A stretch of 64,000 nt of DNA, from positions 62,001 to 126,000 of the forward strand of contig NZ_JAKOPM010000002.1 of the NCBI RefSeq assembly GCF_022288805.1. Reading direction: 5' to 3'. The position numbers and the translations under genes are program-made. This document shows, piece by piece, positions 9,608 through 19,656 of the stretch. The DNA is from Corynebacterium yonathiae. GTDB lineage: Bacteria > Actinomycetota > Actinomycetes > Mycobacteriales > Mycobacteriaceae. The notes below the pieces were generated by a model. The model ran no database searches, was not told the DNA's origin, and saw nothing but the letters and a program-made list of their open reading frames with translations. Each line of letters starts with the position of its first letter. The stretch's first letter is position 1.

Positions 9608-10618
9608 TTACTCGGAATCCTCAGCAGCCGGATCCTTGAAGTCACCGGTTTCTGCGTCGTAGCCCTCGAGCTGGGTTGGGTCGAAGTCCTCAGGGGTGTC
9701 CTTGAGAGCCAGGCCCAGGTTAGCCAGCTTGATCTTTACCTCATTGATCGACTTCTGACCGAAGTTGCGGATATCCAGCAGGTCGGACTCGGTGCATTCA
9801 GCGAGCTCGCCCACGGTGTGGATCTCCTGACGCTTCAGGCAGTTATAAGAGCGGACGGAGAAGTTCAGGTCCTCGATCGGCATGCCATAAGCAGCGATGT
9901 ACTCGGTCTCCTGCGGGGAGGGTCCGATCTCAATGCCTTCGGCAGCGTTATTCAGCTCGCGAGCCAGGCCGAAGAGTTCGACCAGAGTGCCGCCGGCGGA
10001 AGCCAGGGCATCGCGTGCGGAAATCGAGTTCTTGGTTTCGACGTCGATGGTCAGCTTGTCAAAGTCGGTACGCTGCTCAACACGAGTTGCCTCGACCTTA
10101 TAAGAGACCTTCAGAACCGGGGAGTAAATCTGGTCGACCGGGATACGGCCGATCTCACCGGAGGTAGGAGCGGCTGGGACGTAGCCACGGCCGCGCTCGA
10201 CGACGAGCTCAATGTCCAGCTTGGCGGTGTCATTCAAGGAAGCGATGTGCAGATCCGGGTTGTGAATCTCCACACCAGCCGGCGGCTGGATATCGCCCGC
10301 GGTAACATCGCCCGGGCCTTCCTTGCTCAGGTACATAACAACCGGCTCATCGGAGTCGGAAGAAAGTACCATGCTCTTGATGTTCAAGATGATCTCGGAA
10401 ACGTCTTCCTTCACACCGTTGATGGTGGTGAACTCGTGGAGAACACCATCGATCTTGATGGAGGTTACTGCTGCACCCGGAATGGACGACAGCAGGGTGC
10501 GACGCAACGAGTTACCGAGGGTGTAGCCAAAGCCCGGCTCGAGCGGTTCGATGACGAACTTGGAACGAGACGAGTCGATGAATTCCTCGGTGAGTTGAGG
10601 ACGCTGGGAAATGAGCAT
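9608..10618 (-). CDS. rpoA: DNA-directed RNA polymerase alpha subunit
   Basis: 336 residues. The N-terminal assembly domain includes [20 protein letters not shown]; the C-terminal domain (about 250-310) contains the helix-hairpin-helix region with [18 protein letters not shown], which contacts UP-element DNA and activators. An acidic tail follows. The subunit dimerises to nucleate core polymerase assembly with the beta and beta' subunits encoded at the other end of this window. It lies between rpsD and rplQ as in most bacteria. Confidence 0.99.
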   Translation of the reverse strand: MLISQRPQLTEEFIDSSRSKFVIEPLEPGFGYTLGNSLRRTLLSSIPGAAVTSIKIDGVLHEFTTINGVKEDVSEIILNIKSMVLSSDSDEPVVMYLSKEGPGDVTAGDIQPPAGVEIHNPDLHIASLNDTAKLDIELVVERGRGYVPAAPTSGEIGRIPVDQIYSPVLKVSYKVEATRVEQRTDFDKLTIDVETKNSISARDALASAGGTLVELFGLARELNNAAEGIEIGPSPQETEYIAAYGMPIEDLNFSVRSYNCLKRQEIHTVGELAECTESDLLDIRNFGQKSINEVKIKLANLGLALKDTPEDFDPTQLEGYDAETGDFKDPAAEDSE

Positions 10619-10732
10619 TGCAATTCTCCTTTTCGGCGACCGCTATTTGACGCCGGTAGAGGGGTAAAAATCTTCGGGATTGAAGATTCCTGGTTATCCG
10701 CCAAGCCTTCAAAGGCCGTGCGGTATAACAGT

Positions 10733-11338
10733 TTACTTCGAGTAAAGCTCGACGATGAGCTGCTCCTGCAGCGGAATGTCGATCTGAGCGCGCTCGGGCA
10801 GCTGGTGCACGAGGATGCGCAGGGTATCAGGAACAACCTGCAGCCATGCCGGTACGTTGGCATCGATGAGGGCGTCCTGAGCATCTTCGAACCATTCCAT
10901 CTTCTTGGAGCGGTCACGGACATCGATGATGTCGTACTGGGTGACCTTGTAGGAAGGAACGTTGATGTTCTTGCCGTTCACGGTGAAGTGACCGTGGGAG
11001 ACAAGCTGGCGAGCCTGGCGGCGGGTGCGTGCCAGACCTGCACGGTAAACTACGTTGTCCAGGCGGGACTCGAGCAGGATAACCAGGTTATCGCCGGTCT
11101 TGCCTGGGAGGCGGTTAGCCTCTGCGTAGTAGCGACGGAACTGACGCTCCAGCACACCGTAGGTGTACTTTGCCTTCTGCTTCTCCTGGAGCTGCAGCAG
11201 GTACTCAGATTCCTTGATGCGGTTGCGGCCAGCCTGTCCCGGTGGGTACGGGCGGCGCTCGAATGCCATATCTCCGCCGACCAAGTCGACGCGAAGACGG
11301 CGGGATACGCGGGTAGCGGGGCCAGTGTAACGAGCCAT
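10733..11338 (-). CDS. rpsD: 30S ribosomal protein S4
   Basis: 201 residues, starting [19 protein letters not shown] and containing the S4 RNA-binding domain (about 91-155, [20 protein letters not shown]). It lacks the four zinc-binding cysteines of the C+ form. S4 is a primary 16S rRNA binder that nucleates 30S assembly. It sits 21 bases downstream of rpsK and 114 bases upstream of rpoA. Confidence 0.99.
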   Translation of the reverse strand: MARYTGPATRVSRRLRVDLVGGDMAFERRPYPPGQAGRNRIKESEYLLQLQEKQKAKYTYGVLERQFRRYYAEANRLPGKTGDNLVILLESRLDNVVYRAGLARTRRQARQLVSHGHFTVNGKNINVPSYKVTQYDIIDVRDRSKKMEWFEDAQDALIDANVPAWLQVVPDTLRILVHQLPERAQIDIPLQEQLIVELYSK

Positions 11339-11359
11339 TTTCTTACCTCTTCCTTTCCC

Positions 11360-11764
11360 TTAAACCTTGCGGCGCTTGGTCGGACGGCAGCCGTTGTGCG
11401 GCTGTGGGGTTGCATCCGTGATCGAGGAAACCTCGAGGCCTGCAGCCTGCAGGGAACGGATGGCGGTCTCGCGGCCGGAGCCCGGACCCTTGACGAATAC
11501 GTCAACCTTCTTCATGCCGTGATCCATTGCCTTGCGGGCAGCGTTTTCAGCAGCCATCTGAGCGGCGAACGGAGTGGACTTACGGGAACCCTTGAAGCCA
11601 ACGTGGCCGGAGGATGCCCAAGAAATAACAGCACCGGTCTGATCGGTGATCGAAACGATGGTGTTATTGAAGGTGGACTTGATGTATGCGTGGCCGAGAG
11701 CCACATTCTTCTTTACGACGCGACGGCCGGAACGGCGTGCGCCGGAACGAGTCTTTGGAGGCAT
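11360..11764 (-). CDS. rpsK: 30S ribosomal protein S11
   Basis: 134 residues with the S11 core [20 protein letters not shown] and the C-terminal signature [19 protein letters not shown]11 is a platform protein contacting the mRNA near the Shine-Dalgarno helix. It follows rpsM after 3 bases, so the two are co-translated from one message. Confidence 0.99.
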   Translation of the reverse strand: MPPKTRSGARRSGRRVVKKNVALGHAYIKSTFNNTIVSITDQTGAVISWASSGHVGFKGSRKSTPFAAQMAAENAARKAMDHGMKKVDVFVKGPGSGRETAIRSLQAAGLEVSSITDATPQPHNGCRPTKRRKV

Positions 11765-11767
11765 GAA

Positions 11768-12136
11768 TTACTTCTTCTTTCCTGCGATCGTCTTCTTCGG
11801 ACCCTTACGAGTGCGCGCGTTAGTCTTGGTGCGCTGGCCACGTACAGGCAGGCCACGACGGTGGCGCAGACCCTTGTAGCTACCGATTTCAATCTTGCGG
11901 CGAATATCAGCCTGAACCTGACGGCGGAGGTCACCCTCAACCTTCCAGGTAGCCTCAATAGCGTCACGGAGCGCCGACAGCTGGTCATCATCCAGGTTGT
12001 CAGTGCGCAGGTCAGGAGAAATGCCAGTCTTTTCTAGCAGTTCCTTGGCACGGGTTGGACCGATGCCGTAGATGTAGGTGAGAGCGACCTCCATACGCTT
12101 ATTGCGTGGGAGGTCAACACCAGCTAGACGTGCCAT
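11768..12136 (-). CDS. rpsM: 30S ribosomal protein S13
   Basis: 122 residues beginning [20 protein letters not shown] and ending in the basic tail [16 protein letters not shown]13 is in the 30S head and bridges to the 50S subunit and P-site tRNA. In most bacteria rpmJ (L36) lies just before this gene; here the 183 bases up to infA contain only inverted repeats. Confidence 0.99.
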   Translation of the reverse strand: MARLAGVDLPRNKRMEVALTYIYGIGPTRAKELLEKTGISPDLRTDNLDDDQLSALRDAIEATWKVEGDLRRQVQADIRRKIEIGSYKGLRHRRGLPVRGQRTKTNARTRKGPKKTIAGKKK

Positions 12137-12246
12137 ATGGCGTGTCCTTTCGGGTTGTTACGGCGGTTTTCTCCCCATCCGTCCCACTCCATGCAACGCT
12201 TCGCCCGGACCGTGCCGGGAATCCTTGGGTTACTTACCAGTGCGGG

Positions 12247-12296
12247 CTCAGGCCACCGTAGCCTGAGGTGGACAGGGTGAACCTACAGGTTCACCC
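12247..12296. repeat. Two adjacent inverted repeats between infA and rpsM
   Basis: CTCAGGC (12247-12253) pairs with GCCTGAG (12261-12267) over a 7-base loop, and GGGTGAACCT (12275-12284) is followed after two bases by AGGTTCACCC (12287-12296). Neither is followed by a T-run on the minus strand. They could be RNA hairpins for processing or attenuation, or an operator for the rpsM operon. Confidence 0.6.
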
Positions 12297-12319
12297 TTGG
12301 GTGAGGAGGCTTACAGTTT

Positions 12320-12538
12320 TTACTTGTAGCGGTAGACGATGCGTCCACGGGTCAGGTCATAAGGAGACAGCTCTACAACCACGCGGTCCTCTGGGAGGAT
12401 GCGAATGTAGTGCTGACGCATCTTGCCAGAAATATGTGCAAGAACCTTGTGTCCATTGTCGAGCTCGACACGGAACATTGCGTTGGGCAAAGGCTCGATA
12501 ATGCGGCCTTCTACCTCGATTGCGCCTTCCTTAGCCAT
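12320..12538 (-). CDS. infA: Translation initiation factor IF-1
   Basis: 72 residues from the ATG at 12538; this start gives the standard [12 protein letters not shown] beginning, so the longer frame to 12583 is rejected. A single S1-type OB fold with the motif [19 protein letters not shown] is visible. IF-1 occupies the A site of the 30S subunit during initiation. It precedes rpsM, separated by inverted repeats, and is separated from map by the L,D-transpeptidase gene. Confidence 0.99.
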   Translation of the reverse strand: MAKEGAIEVEGRIIEPLPNAMFRVELDNGHKVLAHISGKMRQHYIRILPEDRVVVELSPYDLTRGRIVYRYK

Positions 12539-12766
12539 AACCTCTACTTTTCTGGAGACGGACAAGAGTGCCGTCACCTGCATGTTTGTTGTCTACTGCG
12601 GTGGCGTATCCGCGCCAGCCTCACTGGCGTAATACACCGACTTAACAGCATACGCTGCAGCGACACGTTTTCCAAACCAGTGCGCTTTTCGACGTCGAGT
12701 TATGCGGTTCCCTCTCCCCTAGCCTTGTGCCCACAGTCAGCATTTTAAGACCGCCAGAGAGAAGAA

Positions 12767-12811
12767 ATCCCCCACACCGGCCCTCCTTCACGGAGAACCA
12801 ACGCGGGGGAA
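12767..12811 (-). terminator. Terminator after the L,D-transpeptidase gene
   Basis: On the minus strand TTCCCCCGCG and its imperfect complement TGTGGGGGAT enclose about 24 bases that can pair further, followed by TTTCTTC. It lies 25 bases after the stop codon and separates the gene from infA. Confidence 0.6.
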
Positions 12812-12836
12812 TCAATTAGCGCAGTGGCGGGAGACT

Positions 12837-13688
12837 TTAGTAAATGAATACTTTATCGCCGACCTGCACATTATCCCAGTAACGCTTTGCAGCGTCCGGC
12901 GGCAGGTGTACGCAACCATTGGAGTCAACGGCCGGGTCATCCAAGTGGAAAGCGTGACCGTTATTGGTGAAGTAGATGGAGTACGGCATCGGCGCGTTAT
13001 TGAACTCGCGGGAGATTTCGTGCTCTACCTTGCGGGTGACGTGGAAGGTGCCGCGTGGGGTTTCCTGACCTTGCATGCCAGCCGACATTGCCGGGGAGAC
13101 ATAGGAGACCTTGCCACCGTCCTGCAGCCAGGTGCGGCGACCGTTCAAGTCAACACAAACCTTGGCGTCCGCAGGGCACGGACCACGGTCAAACTCGTTG
13201 GCGCGGCGCTGCGCTTCCGCCTTACGTGCGGCAGCCTCGGAGCGAGCCTTCTCAGCGGCAACGCGCTCGGCATTAGCGCGGGCAGCCGCCTCGCGGGCCT
13301 TGCGTGCTTCCTCATTCTTCTGAGCAATCAGACCCGGGAAGAGGAATTCAACGGCGCCATCCACCGCAGTCTGAACGCTAGGAGCCAGCTCAGGAGAGAA
13401 CTTCTCCGCCTGGTCCAAAATCTGGTTGCGGGTGTTCCACGCCTGCTCGCGGGTTTGGCCGTAGAAATTATCCAGCTGTGCCTTTGCATCAGCGGTGAGC
13501 CTATCTAGGCCGGACTGAGAAGAGAGCTGTGCGAGGTCAGAGTTTGCCTTGGAGCGGAGCTGATCCAGGTTAGGAACCTCCTGGGCAGTAGCGGCAGGAG
13601 CCGCAACGGTGGCACTCAAGGCCATCACGCTAGCGACTGCGGGCGCTGCGACCGTGGCACGGAACTTGCGGAAGCTAAATTTAGACAT
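12837..13688 (-). CDS. Secreted L,D-transpeptidase (YkuD domain)
   Basis: 283 residues. A basic N-terminus and a hydrophobic stretch ending AATAQ form a signal peptide (about 1-36). A long helical, Ala/Glu/Arg-rich middle (about 125-170, EEARKAREAAARANAERVAA) is probably a coiled coil. The C-terminal YkuD domain has VCVDLNGRRTWLQ, HAFHL and the catalytic motif SNGCVHL with Cys259. Such enzymes make 3-3 peptidoglycan cross-links or anchor proteins to peptidoglycan. The gene is flanked by a terminator and lies between map and infA, which are usually adjacent in other bacteria. The exact substrate cannot be told from sequence. Confidence 0.9.
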   Translation of the reverse strand: MSKFSFRKFRATVAAPAVASVMALSATVAAPAATAQEVPNLDQLRSKANSDLAQLSSQSGLDRLTADAKAQLDNFYGQTREQAWNTRNQILDQAEKFSPELAPSVQTAVDGAVEFLFPGLIAQKNEEARKAREAAARANAERVAAEKARSEAAARKAEAQRRANEFDRGPCPADAKVCVDLNGRRTWLQDGGKVSYVSPAMSAGMQGQETPRGTFHVTRKVEHEISREFNNAPMPYSIYFTNNGHAFHLDDPAVDSNGCVHLPPDAAKRYWDNVQVGDKVFIY

Positions 13689-13753
13689 AGCTGTGAGTAT
13701 AACCTTTCGGGGGGTATCTGCCTAGTACAACAGGCAATATTGGGGAATATATG

Positions 13754-14548
13754 TCAGTAGCGACGGGTGAGAATACGGGGACCATCGGCGGTCGCGGCCA
13801 CCGTATGCTCCCAGTGAGCGGCAAAGGAACCATCGAGGGTTACGACCGTCCAATCATCCTCCAAGACGGCAGAATCCTCTGTGCCCAAAGTTAGCATGGG
13901 TTCAATGGCCAGTACGGAACCTTCTTGGATCAGCGGGCCCCGACCCGGCCGGCCTTCGTTGGCTAGGTAGGGATCCTCATGCATTGTGCGACCAATGCCG
14001 TGCCCTCCGTAACCGTCCACGATAAACAGGTCTACGCCGAACTTTTCCTCGGCCCGGCGAGTGGCTTGTTCAAGGGCGTGGGAGACGTCGGTAAGCATGT
14101 TGCCCGGAACCATAGCCTGCATGCCTTCCATAAGGACCCACTCGGTGGCCCTATTTAAGGCGTCAACATCTGCATCAAGCTCCCCCACAGCGAAGGACCA
14201 AGCGCTATCGCCGACCCAGCCGTCGAGCGTGGCACCACAATCAATCGAAACCAGGTCACCTTCGGCGAGGACGGTTTCTTGGTCTGGGATTCCGTGGACG
14301 ATGACATCATTAACAGAAGCACAAATGGAGCCGGGGAAGCCCTCGTAGCCCTTGAACGTGGGATATGCTCCGGCATCGCGAATGGTCTGCTCTGCCACTG
14401 CATCTAGTTCAAGAGTGGATACGCCAGACGCCGCAGCAGCGCGGACTTCCTGCAGTGCCTTGCCGACGATCTCGCCGGCGGCCTGCATGGCGTCTAGCTC
14501 ACCCGGGGTACGGGCGGGGATGCGCTTAGTGCGGCGTCGAAAAGCCAT
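13754..14548 (-). CDS. map: Methionine aminopeptidase, type I
   Basis: 264 residues without the N-terminal zinc-finger extension. The metal-binding core is visible: [25 protein letters not shown] (two Asp ligands), [15 protein letters not shown] (His) and LAIEPML (Glu). It removes the initiator Met from nascent proteins. It follows adk after 2 bases, part of the secY-adk-map unit; the start codon is at 14548. Confidence 0.97.
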   Translation of the reverse strand: MAFRRRTKRIPARTPGELDAMQAAGEIVGKALQEVRAAAASGVSTLELDAVAEQTIRDAGAYPTFKGYEGFPGSICASVNDVIVHGIPDQETVLAEGDLVSIDCGATLDGWVGDSAWSFAVGELDADVDALNRATEWVLMEGMQAMVPGNMLTDVSHALEQATRRAEEKFGVDLFIVDGYGGHGIGRTMHEDPYLANEGRPGRGPLIQEGSVLAIEPMLTLGTEDSAVLEDDWTVVTLDGSFAAHWEHTVAATADGPRILTRRY

Positions 14549-14550
14549 GC

Positions 14551-15096
14551 TTACTTACCCAGTGCTTCCATCGCACGGGCGTTGATTTCCTCAACAGTGC
14601 CTTCGGCCTTGATGGGGATAATGGCATCGCCATAGTGCTCGATTAGCGGGAAGGTTTCCTCACGGTACACACCGAGGCGGGTACGGATGGTCTCCTCGTT
14701 ATCGTCGGCACGGCCGCGGGCCATCATGCGCTCGACAACTACGTCCTCAGATACCTCGAAGTTGAGAACTCCGTCGAGCTTTTCGCCCTTCTTGGACAGC
14801 AGCTCTCCCAGGATGTCTGCCTGCTCGGTAGTACGAGGGAAGCCGTCCAGCAGGAAGCCATTCTTAGCATCGTCCTGGTTGAGGCGATCCTCGACCATAC
14901 GAGCGGTGACGTCGGTAGGTACCAGCTTGCCTGCATCGATATAAGACTTTGCCTCTACACCCAACGGGGTACCCTCGCCAATGTTGGCGCGGAAGAGGTC
15001 GCCGGTGGAGATGTGCGGAACGTTCAGCTTCTCGCTGAGGATAGCTGCCTGGGTGCCCTTGCCGGCACCGGGAGGTCCTAGAAGTACAAGACGCAT
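14551..15096 (-). CDS. adk: Adenylate kinase
   Basis: 181 residues, the short form without an extended zinc LID, as is usual in actinobacteria. The P-loop [10 protein letters not shown] is at residues 7-16, and GFPRTTEQ marks the AMP-binding region. It interconverts ATP, ADP and AMP. The ATG overlaps the secY stop (TAATG), so translation is coupled. Confidence 0.98.
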   Translation of the reverse strand: MRLVLLGPPGAGKGTQAAILSEKLNVPHISTGDLFRANIGEGTPLGVEAKSYIDAGKLVPTDVTARMVEDRLNQDDAKNGFLLDGFPRTTEQADILGELLSKKGEKLDGVLNFEVSEDVVVERMMARGRADDNEETIRTRLGVYREETFPLIEHYGDAIIPIKAEGTVEEINARAMEALGK

Positions 15097-16421
15097 TACT
15101 TAAGTAGTCCTTCGTAGTTGGATTGCAGTAGCTGGGACTCGATCTGCTTGACCGTAGTCAAAGCGACAGAGACCATAATCAGGATGGCCGTACCGCCAAA
15201 GGCGGACGTACCGCTGGCAGAAGCGCGGCCCACGCCGAGGTCCAAGAGGATATTCGGCAATATGGCGATAACTGCCAGATACAGGGCGCCTACGCACAAC
15301 AGACGGTTCATCACATAACCAAGGTACTCCGCGGTCGGGCGGCCCGGGCGGATACCCGGGATGAAGCCGCCGTACTTCTTCATATTATCCGCCTGCTCCG
15401 CCGGATCGTACTGGACCGAGACATAGAAGTAAGCGAAGAAGATGGTCAGGACGAAGTAGAGCACAATGTACTGCCAGGAGGAAGGTGCCTGCAGGTGCGC
15501 GATGACGTTGCGTTGCCACCAGTTATCAGGGGTGCCGGGGGAGCCAGAGTTCACAATTTGGGTAATGAGAACCGGCATGTAGATAAGGGAGGAGGCAAAG
15601 ATGACCGGGATAACGCCGGCCTGGTTAACCTTCAGCGGCAGGTAGGTAGAGGAACCACCGTACTGGCGGCGACCGACCATACGCTTGGCGTACTGGACCG
15701 GGATGCGGCGCTGGCCTTGCTCGATAAAAGTGATGCCCACGACTAGGACAACCAAGCCAGCAACGACCATGGCAAAGACGAGGCCGCCGTTATTCTGCAA
15801 AATGCTCACGCCATCGGTAGGCAGACGGGTGGCGATACCGGCAAAGATGAGTAGGGACATGCCGTTGCCAATGCCCTTTTCAGTAATAAGCTCGCCCATC
15901 CACATCACCAGCACAGCGCCCGACGTCATGGTGATTACCAGGACAATGAGGGTGAAGAAGTTACGGTCTTCTGCCAGCACCGGCACGCCTTGGCCCAGCA
16001 GCTGCTCGCGGTCTGCCAGCGCGACGATGCCGGAGGATTGCAGCAACGCCAACGCCAAGGTCAGGTAGCGGGTGTACTGGGTCATTTTGGCCTGACCGGA
16101 CTGGCCTTCCTTCTTCAATTCCTCGAAGCGGGGAATGACCACGGTCAGCAGCTGCACGATAATCGAGGCCGTAATGTACGGCATGATGCCGATGGCGAAG
16201 ATCGACAGCTGCAACAATGCGCCGCCCGAGAAGAGGTTGATGACAGAGTAAAGGTCTCCGGACTGCTCGGTCAGCTGGCGCAAGCGTCCTGCAATGGACG
16301 CATAATCAACTCCCGGGGACGGAATCTGTGCGCCGACGCGATACGCGATGATCATCACGATGGTGAAGATGATCTTTTTACGTAGGTCGGCATCCTTGAA
16401 AGCCTGGACAATGGCGGACAC
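15096..16421 (-). CDS. secY: Preprotein translocase subunit SecY
   Basis: 441 residues with ten hydrophobic helices. Typical SecY segments are seen, including [19 protein letters not shown] with the basic cytoplasmic loop. It forms the protein-conducting channel with SecE and SecG. A ribosome-binding stretch AGGAGGATTTT precedes the start. In most bacteria secY directly follows rplO; here 4 kb of other genes separate them, so secY-adk-map needs its own promoter in 16422-16793. Confidence 0.98.
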   Translation of the reverse strand: MSAIVQAFKDADLRKKIIFTIVMIIAYRVGAQIPSPGVDYASIAGRLRQLTEQSGDLYSVINLFSGGALLQLSIFAIGIMPYITASIIVQLLTVVIPRFEELKKEGQSGQAKMTQYTRYLTLALALLQSSGIVALADREQLLGQGVPVLAEDRNFFTLIVLVITMTSGAVLVMWMGELITEKGIGNGMSLLIFAGIATRLPTDGVSILQNNGGLVFAMVVAGLVVLVVGITFIEQGQRRIPVQYAKRMVGRRQYGGSSTYLPLKVNQAGVIPVIFASSLIYMPVLITQIVNSGSPGTPDNWWQRNVIAHLQAPSSWQYIVLYFVLTIFFAYFYVSVQYDPAEQADNMKKYGGFIPGIRPGRPTAEYLGYVMNRLLCVGALYLAVIAILPNILLDLGVGRASASGTSAFGGTAILIMVSVALTTVKQIESQLLQSNYEGLLK

Positions 16422-16793
16422 TACAAAATCCTCCTGGCCTACCGCTGCCGAACACGAAATCTAGGGAGGACTTCGCGTGCTTACACGGAGGTGGATACTC
16501 ATCTACCCCAAGGAAACCGCACCCCCCGAGCCGGAAAGCTTAGGGGAAATTTAGGTTTCCTTCAGGGACGGTTGAACACTTATGACCCCATTACCCTACC
16601 AGCCTTGCCCGGCATAGCCACATCGAGACCCAATAGTGTGACTATGATTGCTTGTTCTTTCGCGCGTTGTGTCTTCGGGGTTTACCATAAGGAGTATTGC
16701 GTGCGCGCAAGTCCACTGAAATCTCCGACCTCACAGGCCCCTGCCCTACGAGGCCGTTATTGGTGTGAACCAAATGTTTCGAAAGAAGTACTT
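16422..16793. other. Divergent intergenic region secY / methyltransferase
   Basis: 372 bases between divergent genes, which must hold the promoters of both. A good ribosome-binding site (TAAGGAG at 16687-16693) is followed by GTG at 16701, which is in frame with the downstream methyltransferase and may be an alternative start. I see no RNA gene here. Confidence 0.6.
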
Positions 16794-18101
16794 ATGAACA
16801 AGATATTCACGCCGATGACCGTTGCTGAGATCATCGACGTATTTGTCCCTAGCCCCAACCCCTTCCGCTGGGAAGCCTTCGACGGGTCCGCTACCGGGCC
16901 GGAGGATGCCCAGTACAAGGTGACTATCAATAGCCTTGAGGGCCTGTCTTTTATTGCCACCCACCCCGGTGATGTGGGTTTTGCTCGCGCTTATGTCACC
17001 GACGGCATCACGGTACATGGCGATCATCCGGCTCACCCCTATGGCATTTTCGACGCCCTGCATGCCATGTACGACAAATTCCACAAGCCGGATGCCAAGA
17101 CGCTGGCTCGCGTAGTGCGCTCCCTCGCATCCATGGGTGCGTTCCAGATCCAGCCCGTTCCAGAGGTGGAGCGCGCCTCTTGGCTGCGCCGCAAGCTGCA
17201 CGATGGTCTATCCAAACACTCCAAGCAGCGCGACGCGGATGTCATTTCTGACCACTACGATGTGGGCAATGACTTCTACGAGCTCTTCTTGGGCGATTCG
17301 ATGACCTATACCTGCGCTTACTACCCCTCCCCAGACGCCACTTTGGAGGAAGCGCAGGAGAATAAGTACCGCCTCATCTTTGACAAGCTGCGCCTCCAGG
17401 AGGGCGACCGCCACTTGGACGTCGGCTGCGGCTGGGGCGGCATGGTCCGTTATGCGGCGCGCCGCGGCGTGAAATCCATCGGCGTCACTCTTTCCAAGGA
17501 ACAGGCCGAGTGGGGCCAGCGCAAGATAGAAGAGGAAGGCCTTCAAGACCTAGCGGAGGTCCGATTCATGGATTACCGCGACATCACCGAAGAGGGTTTT
17601 GATGCTATCTCCGCCATCGGCATCATCGAGCACATCGGTGTGAAGAATTACAACGACTTCTTCAAGTTCCTGCACGGCAAGTTGAAGGTGGGCGGCCTGA
17701 TGCTCAACCACAACATCACCTACCCGGATAATCACAAGACGCCTAAGGGCGGTTTCATTGACCGCTATATCTTCCCAGACGGTGAGCTCACCGGCTCCGG
17801 CAATGTCACCAAGGCGATGCAAGACAATGGCTTCGAAGTCATCCACACCGAGTCCCTCCGGTTTGATTACATGCGCACCCTGCATGATTGGTGCGAGAAC
17901 TTGAAGGAAAATTGGGACGAGGCCTGCGCAACCGTGGGCCTGCCCACCGCGCGCCTCTACGGCATTTATATGGCCGGTTCCGAGTGGGGATTTGAGCGCA
18001 ATATCATCAACCTGTATCACTTCCTCGGCGTCAAGCTGGGCGAGGCCGGCTCCCGCGCCGGTGTGCCTGAGCGCCGCTGGTGGGAAGATAGCCGTTTTTA
18101 A
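16794..18101 (+). CDS. bfaB: SAM-dependent fatty-acyl methyltransferase, BfaB/UfaA1-like (CFA synthase family)
   Basis: 435 residues from the ATG at 16794; an in-frame GTG at 16701 with a better ribosome-binding site would add 31. The C-terminal two thirds are a cyclopropane-fatty-acid synthase-type fold: SDHYDVGNDFYELFLGDSM, the SAM loop LDVGCGWGG (about residue 206) and AIGIIEHIGVKNY. In mycobacteria a pair of this type methylenates oleoyl phospholipid and a partner flavoprotein reduces it to 10-methylstearate (tuberculostearic acid). The flavoprotein-type gene follows 11 bases downstream, which makes that role more likely here than cyclopropanation. Assignment rests on family and pairing, not on a proven residue set. 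Confidence 0.8.
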   Translation: MNKIFTPMTVAEIIDVFVPSPNPFRWEAFDGSATGPEDAQYKVTINSLEGLSFIATHPGDVGFARAYVTDGITVHGDHPAHPYGIFDALHAMYDKFHKPDAKTLARVVRSLASMGAFQIQPVPEVERASWLRRKLHDGLSKHSKQRDADVISDHYDVGNDFYELFLGDSMTYTCAYYPSPDATLEEAQENKYRLIFDKLRLQEGDRHLDVGCGWGGMVRYAARRGVKSIGVTLSKEQAEWGQRKIEEEGLQDLAEVRFMDYRDITEEGFDAISAIGIIEHIGVKNYNDFFKFLHGKLKVGGLMLNHNITYPDNHKTPKGGFIDRYIFPDGELTGSGNVTKAMQDNGFEVIHTESLRFDYMRTLHDWCENLKENWDEACATVGLPTARLYGIYMAGSEWGFERNIINLYHFLGVKLGEAGSRAGVPERRWWEDSRF

Positions 18102-18112
18102 GGAGGGGTGCC

Positions 18113-19615
18113 ATGACTCTCATTGATAATCTGCGCGAACGCCTCGCCGCTGCCCAACCGCGACCGGTGGATGCCATGCCCATTGAGCCGGTGGGATGGA
18201 CGGCGCACCAAGAGGGCGTCGACAAGCTGCTGACGAGTTTCCGTGCTGTCCCGGCCGGAAAGCGCGTGCGCCTAGCTAAGAAGACCTCCAACCTGTTCCG
18301 GGGCCGCAGCGAAGAGCAGGAGGGCCTAGATGTCTCTGGCCTGGGCGGCGTCATCGAGGTTGACCCAGTAGCTCGCACGGCCGATGTGCAGGGTATGTGC
18401 ACCTATGAGGATCTTGTCGATGCCACCTTGCCGCATGGCCTTATGCCCTTCGTCGTGCCGCAGCTAAAAACCATCACCTTAGGCGGCGCTGTTACTGGCA
18501 TGGGCGTGGAATCCACCAGCTTCCGCAATGGGCTGCCACACGAGTCCCTGCTGGAGATGGATGTGCTAACCGGAACCGGCGAGATTCTCACCTGCTCCCG
18601 CGAAGAAAATGTAGATCTCTTCCGCCTCTTTCCCAACTCCTATGGCTCGCTGGGCTATGCGGTGCGCCTGAAGATCGAGTTAGAGCCCGTGCCCGCCTAT
18701 GTGGAATTGCGCGAGGAGCGTTTCCACACCGTGGAGGAGGCGAGCCGCGTGCTTGCCGACGTCGCCTCTTCCCACACGCACCGCGGCGAGCCCGTCCATG
18801 GCCTCGACGGCGTGGTCTTCTCCGAGGACGAGGCCTACCTCGTCTTCGCCCGCTTTACCGACGAGGAGGGCCCAACCTCCGATTACACGCGGGACAAGAT
18901 TTACTACCGCAGCCTCCAGCACGCCTCTGACATCCGGCGCGACCGCCTGACCATCCGCGACTATATCTGGCGCTGGGATACCGACTGGTTCTGGTGCTCG
19001 CGCGCCTTTGGCGCGCAGAACCCGAAGGTGCGCAAGGTGTGGCCGCGCGAATTGCGCCGCAGTTCTTTTTATTGGAAATTGGTCCGGCTCGACCGCAAAT
19101 ACGAGCTGGAATATAACTTCATCAAAAAGCCCCACGGCAAGCCACGTGCTGAACGCGTGGTCCAAGATATCGAGGTCACTCCAGAAAACCTGCCGGAATT
19201 CCTCCATTGGTTCTTTAATGCTTCCGATATCCAGCCGGTGTGGCTCTGTCCAATCCGACTTCGCGATGGCGTGGAAGAGCTAGTAGGCACCGGCGACCTC
19301 GCCTCTAACTCGAGGGACCCCTGGCCGCTCTACCCGCTTCGCCCCGGGCAGACCTGGGTCAATGTTGGCTTTTGGTCCGGCGTAGAAGGCGACCACGTCG
19401 ACCCTTCCGCCCCGAATAATGGCGCTTTCAACCGCGTCATTGAATCCAAGGTCAACGAGCTTGGCGGACACAAGTCCCTCTACTCCGAAGCCTTCTATTC
19501 CCGGGAAAAATTCGAAGAACTCTACGGTGGCAACCTTCCCGCCACCATCAAAGCGGTTACCGATCCGGATGACCGCTTCCCTGGCCTGTACGAAAAAACC
19601 GTAGACGAGGCCTAG
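18113..19615 (+). CDS. bfaA: FAD-binding oxidoreductase, BfaA/TmsA-like (tuberculostearate reductase)
   Basis: 500 residues, soluble. The N-terminal half is a FAD-linked oxidase domain of the DWF1/DHCR24 kind: GVIEVDPVARTADVQGMCTY, then PQLKTITLGGAVTGMGVES, which holds the flavin-binding segment. A ribosome-binding site (AAGGAGG) precedes the ATG. The pair with the upstream methyltransferase matches mycobacterial and other actinobacterial BfaB-BfaA (also named TmsB-TmsA), where this protein reduces the 10-methylene intermediate with NADPH. A strong terminator closes the operon. An alternative is a sterol-type reductase, but corynebacteria lack sterol synthesis. Confidence 0.8.
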   Translation: MTLIDNLRERLAAAQPRPVDAMPIEPVGWTAHQEGVDKLLTSFRAVPAGKRVRLAKKTSNLFRGRSEEQEGLDVSGLGGVIEVDPVARTADVQGMCTYEDLVDATLPHGLMPFVVPQLKTITLGGAVTGMGVESTSFRNGLPHESLLEMDVLTGTGEILTCSREENVDLFRLFPNSYGSLGYAVRLKIELEPVPAYVELREERFHTVEEASRVLADVASSHTHRGEPVHGLDGVVFSEDEAYLVFARFTDEEGPTSDYTRDKIYYRSLQHASDIRRDRLTIRDYIWRWDTDWFWCSRAFGAQNPKVRKVWPRELRRSSFYWKLVRLDRKYELEYNFIKKPHGKPRAERVVQDIEVTPENLPEFLHWFFNASDIQPVWLCPIRLRDGVEELVGTGDLASNSRDPWPLYPLRPGQTWVNVGFWSGVEGDHVDPSAPNNGAFNRVIESKVNELGGHKSLYSEAFYSREKFEELYGGNLPATIKAVTDPDDRFPGLYEKTVDEA

Positions 19616-19656
19616 GCCTTCCCTCCCCCGCGCCTACCCTGGTTGGAAAAGCATAA

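Noticed and set aside
9488..12037. Very long open frame on the plus strand (849 codons)
   Set aside because: It lies exactly opposite rplQ, rpoA, rpsD, rpsK and rpsM, has no family resemblance and arises from the codon bias of these highly expressed genes.
12137..12319. rpmJ (L36)
   Set aside because: Looked for the conserved MKVR start and the Cys/His-bearing or Cys-free L36 sequence in all frames and found none.
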